This document shows, in pieces, positions 7,227-10,806 of a stretch of DNA of 10,806 bases. The stretch spans positions 1-10,806 of the forward strand of contig JABSQE010000129.1 in the NCBI GenBank assembly GCA_013214245.1. Reading direction: 5' to 3'. The notes beneath the pieces were generated by a model that made no database searches, was not told the origin of the DNA, and saw nothing but the letters and a program-made list of their open reading frames with translations. How positions within the stretch are numbered: the stretch's first letter is position 1; each line of letters opens with the position of its first letter. A program made the translations under genes and the position numbers. The stretch comes from Hyphomicrobiaceae bacterium (GTDB lineage Bacteria > Pseudomonadota > Alphaproteobacteria > Rhizobiales > Hyphomicrobiaceae).

Positions 7227-8246
7227 TTATCTTTGATGAAGGACTTTAATTATAAGGTCTTGTAAAAAAGTAGTGTTAGCTTGAGACATATCGGTCTGAA
7301 CTTGTAAAACTTTGCTTATTTTACGCACGGAGTTATGGGCTTCTGATAGATGCGCATCAAAGCGCACTATATCTTTTTCTGTAGTAACAAGCTGTGCACT
7401 TAACCGGTTAGATTTTTGCAATAAACGTCTGGCTTCTTTTACAGTGTATGAGTGGTGATCTGAGAAGCTATACTTTTCTATGATCTGTCCTCCCAAAATT
7501 TTCAGGAGGTCATAGAAACGCTCAGGATTGCCTATACCAGAAAAAGCAAATAGTGATTTTTGTGTAATCCATGATAAATCTCCGACGGGTTTAGAGGTCG
7601 CGTATAGAATGGGCTGAGGTAAAGATTTTACAAGGCTTAATGTGTTCGGCAATGGTTTACCGTAGATCACAAATACATGAGGAATTAAAAGTTGCGCTTC
7701 TATCGGTGCTCGAAGCGGGCCAGCAGGCATTGTTAAACCATTTCCGATCCCACGTTTCCCGTCGATAACAGCAATAGTTAGATCTTTATGTAAACTGCTA
7801 TTCTGCAGACCGTCATCCATGATGATAACGTTACCTAGTTCATTGTGTTCAATAAAGTTTGCACCTGCTAAGCGATCACGAGCAATGGTTACCTCAGCAT
7901 GTCTGGCGAGCACTAGAGGTTCGTCGCCAACGTCTCGTGCCTTATCTTCCAGTAAAGATACCTTGTGAGGGGTTGTTACACGTGATCTATATCCGCGCGA
8001 GAGAAATACAGGTTGACCTCCAACTTTTCTTACTATTTTGGATAACAAAATAGCAAGTGGTGTTTTGCCTGTACCCCCTGCAGTAAAATTTCCGACGCAG
8101 ATGACAGGAAGTGGTGATTTGTGTGCACCGAGTTTCAGAAAATACCTTTGACTTAGGGTACCATATATTTTGGATAAAGGCTGAAGTGTACGCGCTGCTA
8201 GATTTTTATTACTATTGTACCACCATGAAGGTTCCTTAAAAGGCAT
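7227..8246 (-). CDS. lpxK: tetraacyldisaccharide 4'-kinase
   Basis: LpxK phosphorylates the 4' position of the tetraacyl disaccharide to make lipid IVA, at the inner face of the inner membrane. From ATG 8246 the product has 339 residues, normal for the family. The P-loop GNFTAGGTGKTP lies at about 52-63, followed by SRGYRS (83-88), VGDEP (106-110), MDDGLQN (143-149), GNGLTMPAGPLRAP (168-181) and LVTTEKD near the C-terminus. ATG 8246 gives the usual M-x4-P-x-W-W/F start; a TTG at 8261 would add five residues and is the alternative. Neither has a clear ribosome binding site. The start overlaps the end of waaA by 11 bases, so translation is probably coupled and both genes share one transcript. 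The stop is TAA. Confidence 0.95.
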   Translation of the reverse strand: MPFKEPSWWYNSNKNLAARTLQPLSKIYGTLSQRYFLKLGAHKSPLPVICVGNFTAGGTGKTPLAILLSKIVRKVGGQPVFLSRGYRSRVTTPHKVSLLEDKARDVGDEPLVLARHAEVTIARDRLAGANFIEHNELGNVIIMDDGLQNSSLHKDLTIAVIDGKRGIGNGLTMPAGPLRAPIEAQLLIPHVFVIYGKPLPNTLSLVKSLPQPILYATSKPVGDLSWITQKSLFAFSGIGNPERFYDLLKILGGQIIEKYSFSDHHSYTVKEARRLLQKSNRLSAQLVTTEKDIVRFDAHLSEAHNSVRKISKVLQVQTDMSQANTTFLQDLIIKVLHQR

Positions 8247-10269
8247 GTCGTCTACATTCAATCTGTGTTTTATGATTCTCTGGCATAATTAGCTTAAGAT
8301 TAGAAATTGTTTTCTCGATTCCTCCTGACAAATCTTCAATTACTAGTTGTGCTGCACGAACGCAATCTCTGTGTTGTGAATTTTTATTTAATAACAACTG
8401 GTTTACAATATCTGCAAGTTCTAATTCGTTAGTAACTTCTAGGGCGCCACCAACCTTCAATAGCGCATTGTAAGTATCACTGAAATTACCGTAATGAGGT
8501 CCTGTAATAACAGCTGTATCGAATCGCACAGCTTCAACAGGATTTTGTCCTCCCCGTTTGACCAAAGATCCACCAATGAATGCAACTTGGACCAAAGAGT
8601 AAATAAGACCTAATTCACCAATGCAATCAAAAATGTAAAGACCTGTATCTGGGTCTGGATATTCATTGCGAGTTCGACAGACCGTGATAATATCAGCTGA
8701 TTTCGCGAGTGAAAGAATTTTCTCGCTGCGCTCGGGGTGTCGCGGTGCTATTATTGTCAAAAGGCCTGTGAACTTCATAGCGAGCCTATTGTGAGCCGCA
8801 ATAATTTTCTCATCCTCACCTGGATGAGTACTGACTGCAGCCCATAAAGGTCGATCCCTTAACGTGGATGCGAGTTTGTCGTACATAATTTTATCAACGG
8901 GAAGTTTCGGAGCATCAATTTTAATATTACCGCTATTTAGAACATTATGTGCTCCTAGTTCACGAAATTTACGCGCCATGAGCTCATTCTGAGCAAGCAC
9001 TAGATGTAATCTACTGAACAGAGGCAATGCAATACTCTGATTCCTACGCCAGCGTCTATATGAGCGCTCTGACATACGCCCATTTACAACAGCAACTGGT
9101 ATTCCTCTTGAATGACATGATAAAATTATATTTGGCCAAATTTCAGATTCAGTCATTATCGCAAGCTCTGGCTTCCAATGATCTAAAAAACGTGTGATAA
9201 ATTGAGGGGTGTCTAATGGTGCAAACTGATGAATGTCTCCTTGAAACATTCGTTCCTGTGCAATTTGCGCTGAGGTTACGGTCCCCGTCGTTAATAAAAA
9301 CTTAGAATTATTGTGAAGCGCATGCAAACCTTCCATTAAAGGTAAGATAGCATTAGTTTCACCGACACTGGCAGCATGTATCCATGTCAGAGCACCGTTT
9401 GGCCTTTTAATTGTGCTGACACCTAACTTTTCAGACTTTCGTGAAGCATCTTCCTTTCCTTTTTTAGCACGATGTTTGAGAATGATTGGAGCCATGATGG
9501 CACATAGTTGTGTCGCTGTTTTATAGGCAATAAGCTTTAAGTTTGTGGGTAATACCCGGGAAGGAATTGTTTTCAATGGTTCAGTTCGCAAAGGATTCGC
9601 ACCAACGTCAGCATAAGCTTTTAAAGTCACCTGGTTAAGCCCAGTTTGCACCTGCAGACGAAGTAACTCTAATTGTGTTTCAGTTGCATCAGCTGGAATG
9701 TAGATTGGGGCTCCAATGCGCAAAGTGATCCTCGAAAAAGGAAAGTTAATTGTCATGCGGCTCCACGTTCGCGTTACGTAGAAACGTGAACTTGCTGCTG
9801 CAACTGGAAGGATAGGCCTTCCGGACAATTGCGCAATTTTTATAACGCCTTGCCCGACTATCCGGGCTGGGCCAGGGGGTACGTCAGCTGTCATTGCGAC
9901 ACATTTACCTTCCCCAAGAGCGCGTACTGCTTTGCGAAAAGCACTAGTACCACCGCGGTTTTTCTTTCGGCCACCTGCACCACTACCACGGATAAGGGTC
10001 ATCTGGTCAAAACTTCTGATGATCTCGCTTATAATTTCCGCGTCTTTATGCCGAGCTACAATGTTGGCGACTTGAATATGTTTTGGACAGTAAGGCGGTA
10101 TGAGCATAAATTGGCCGTGCCAAAATGTAAATATGCAGGGCTTGTAGGTGTCGGTTTTTGCTTCTAGTTGCCTGATGTCTGAGATGGATCTCGAAGATGA
10201 AAAAACCCATTTCACATATTTTGCCGCAAGCCTGCCTAAAATATATCTAAGTGTGTGTTTTATTATCAC
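8236..10269 (-). CDS. waaA: fused DUF374 acyltransferase-like and Kdo transferase (WaaA) protein
   Basis: This 677-residue protein joins two families usually encoded by separate genes. Residues about 1-222 match the DUF374 branch of the lysophospholipid acyltransferase superfamily: FTFWHGQFMLIPP (47-59), a diagnostic TADVPPGPAR (127-136), SGRPILPVAAASSRF (149-163), and INFPFSR (174-180). Residues about 243-677 are a complete WaaA/KdtA, the GT-B enzyme that transfers Kdo from CMP-Kdo to lipid IVA: WIHAASVGE (296-304, catalytic Glu304), MTESEIWPN (372-380), VNGRMS (395-400), IAPRHPER (507-514) and GGQNPVEA (573-580). No Met lies between residues 172 and 259, so a separate start for WaaA is not available. 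The start is GTG 10269; a TAG two codons upstream rules out a longer frame, and no strong ribosome binding site is seen. lpxK follows with an 11-base overlap. The acyl acceptor of the first domain is unknown. Confidence 0.94.
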   Translation of the reverse strand: MIIKHTLRYILGRLAAKYVKWVFSSSRSISDIRQLEAKTDTYKPCIFTFWHGQFMLIPPYCPKHIQVANIVARHKDAEIISEIIRSFDQMTLIRGSGAGGRKKNRGGTSAFRKAVRALGEGKCVAMTADVPPGPARIVGQGVIKIAQLSGRPILPVAAASSRFYVTRTWSRMTINFPFSRITLRIGAPIYIPADATETQLELLRLQVQTGLNQVTLKAYADVGANPLRTEPLKTIPSRVLPTNLKLIAYKTATQLCAIMAPIILKHRAKKGKEDASRKSEKLGVSTIKRPNGALTWIHAASVGETNAILPLMEGLHALHNNSKFLLTTGTVTSAQIAQERMFQGDIHQFAPLDTPQFITRFLDHWKPELAIMTESEIWPNIILSCHSRGIPVAVVNGRMSERSYRRWRRNQSIALPLFSRLHLVLAQNELMARKFRELGAHNVLNSGNIKIDAPKLPVDKIMYDKLASTLRDRPLWAAVSTHPGEDEKIIAAHNRLAMKFTGLLTIIAPRHPERSEKILSLAKSADIITVCRTRNEYPDPDTGLYIFDCIGELGLIYSLVQVAFIGGSLVKRGGQNPVEAVRFDTAVITGPHYGNFSDTYNALLKVGGALEVTNELELADIVNQLLLNKNSQHRDCVRAAQLVIEDLSGGIEKTISNLKLIMPENHKTQIECRRHAF

Positions 10270-10298
10270 GTGCTAAGTAATGCTCAAGCTTATGTGTC

Positions 10299-10352
10299 CT
10301 GATAAGAAGGTAATTCTTCAACTATAATATTACATAAACTATTATAAAACAA
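10299..10352. promoter_or_regulatory. candidate overlapping divergent promoters
   Basis: On the plus strand CTGATA (10299-10304) and a perfect TATAAT (10323-10328) are 18 bp apart and could drive the phosphatase-like gene at 10441, leaving a leader of about 105 bases. On the minus strand TTGTTT (10352-10347) and TATTAT (10329-10324) are 17 bp apart and could drive waaA-lpxK. The two -10 elements overlap, so polymerases could compete. AT-rich DNA yields such matches by chance, so the call is tentative. Confidence 0.3.
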
Positions 10353-10440
10353 TAACCAATGCAATAGTACTATAGAGATGAGCTTATATTTAAGATTTCT
10401 AATTCAGACCGATTGGATTTAATCAATTTGTAAGGATCAC

Positions 10441-10806
10441 ATGCTGAAATTTGTAAAACGTGTACGCAGTCCCCTGAAACGTGTGGGCTTGAGTGCGCGC
10501 CGGGCCGCTATTACGTATTTACCGAATTGGATAAAAAAATTTATTGGTCCTTTTTTTCTCTACCTCGATATGCTGATTTTAGACTGTGGTATACTGCGGG
10601 TTGTTTACTTTAATAAGCACATGCTTGCTAGTAAAGATGGATGGCGCTCGGCACAGCCAACACCACATCAAATCTGCAAACTCGCGAGGGATGGTATCAA
10701 GACAGTTGTAAATCTACGGGGCGAACGCTTGTGCGGAAGCTATTGGCTAGAAATAGCTGCCTGTGCCCGTAACGGAGTAGCCCTAGTAAATTATCAGGAT
10801 TAAAAG
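10441..10806 (+). CDS. dual-specificity/tyrosine phosphatase-like protein, N-terminal part only
   Basis: The frame begins at ATG with a good AAGGA site (10432-10436) four bases upstream. About 60 residues with a basic start and a short hydrophobic segment (IGPFFLYLDMLILDCGILRVVYF) precede DGWRSAQPTPHQICKLARDGIKTVVNLRGE (66-95), which is the N-terminal half of a dual-specificity phosphatase domain. The catalytic Cys-x5-Arg loop of this family would come later and is not in the window. The frame closes at TAA 10801-10803 after LVNYQD. If one G of CAGG (10797-10798) were absent the reading would go on as NYQ-I-K, and the family normally continues here, so a frameshift is likely: a real lesion or a sequence error. 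The gene is divergent from waaA-lpxK. Substrate unknown. Confidence 0.7.

Noticed and set aside
7859..8053. Plus-strand 64-codon frame inside lpxK
   Set aside because: Antisense to the conserved N-terminal half of LpxK just after the P-loop; no family resemblance.
9829..10167. Plus-strand 112-codon frame inside the acyltransferase domain
   Set aside because: Long, but antisense to the conserved TADVPPG and FWHGQ blocks and without any recognisable domain.

Overview
The window reads as AT-rich chromosome of an alphaproteobacterium, probably Rhodospirillales-like, that is losing genes. The lineage call rests on family resemblance I recognise by eye: a clade of PepF peptidase, a DUF465/YdcH gene directly before purE-purK, an NNFAGLGATG-type glucosaminidase, a TADVPxG-type acyltransferase domain joined to Kdo transferase, and a phosphatase-like gene divergent from it. 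Genes are intact islands separated by long AT-rich gaps (about 1.1 kb, 0.74 kb and 0.78 kb), and at least one gene is visibly broken. Reduced symbiont genomes look like this; a host-associated member of that group (for example a tunicate symbiont of the Endolissoclinum type) would fit, but the species is a guess.

Layout. 1-1096: no intact gene. One reading frame (167-715) stays mostly open with only four internal stops and encodes hydrophobic stretches, so it may be an eroded membrane-protein gene. A 19-bp perfect palindrome follows at 758-776. 1097-2971 (+): pepF, an M3-family oligoendopeptidase, full length and well conserved but split by one in-frame TAG at codon 505. 2972-3706: AT-rich gap between convergent genes. 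3707-4339 (-): exported glucosaminidase-domain protein. 4340-5123: AT-rich gap with a repeated AACATCT motif and a stem-loop. 5124-5336 (+): YdcH/DUF465 coiled-coil protein. 5419-7051 (+): purE and purK, overlapping, ending in a hairpin plus T7 terminator at 7176-7219. 8246-7227 and 10269-8236 (-): lpxK downstream of, and overlapping, a fused acyltransferase-WaaA gene. 10441-10806 (+): start of a dual-specificity-phosphatase-like gene whose frame closes just before the window edge.

How the genes fit together. purE and purK supply the two-step conversion of AIR to CAIR in de novo purine synthesis. The minus-strand pair makes and decorates lipid A: LpxK phosphorylates the disaccharide at the 4' position and WaaA adds Kdo, with an acyltransferase-like domain on the same polypeptide. 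Together with a wall-hydrolase-like protein this indicates a cell that still makes an LPS outer membrane, a peptidoglycan wall and its own purines. I found no mobile element, CRISPR array, tRNA or rRNA, and no evidence for a new multi-gene system. The most interesting points are the single amber codon in pepF, the acyltransferase-WaaA fusion, and signs of gene erosion.
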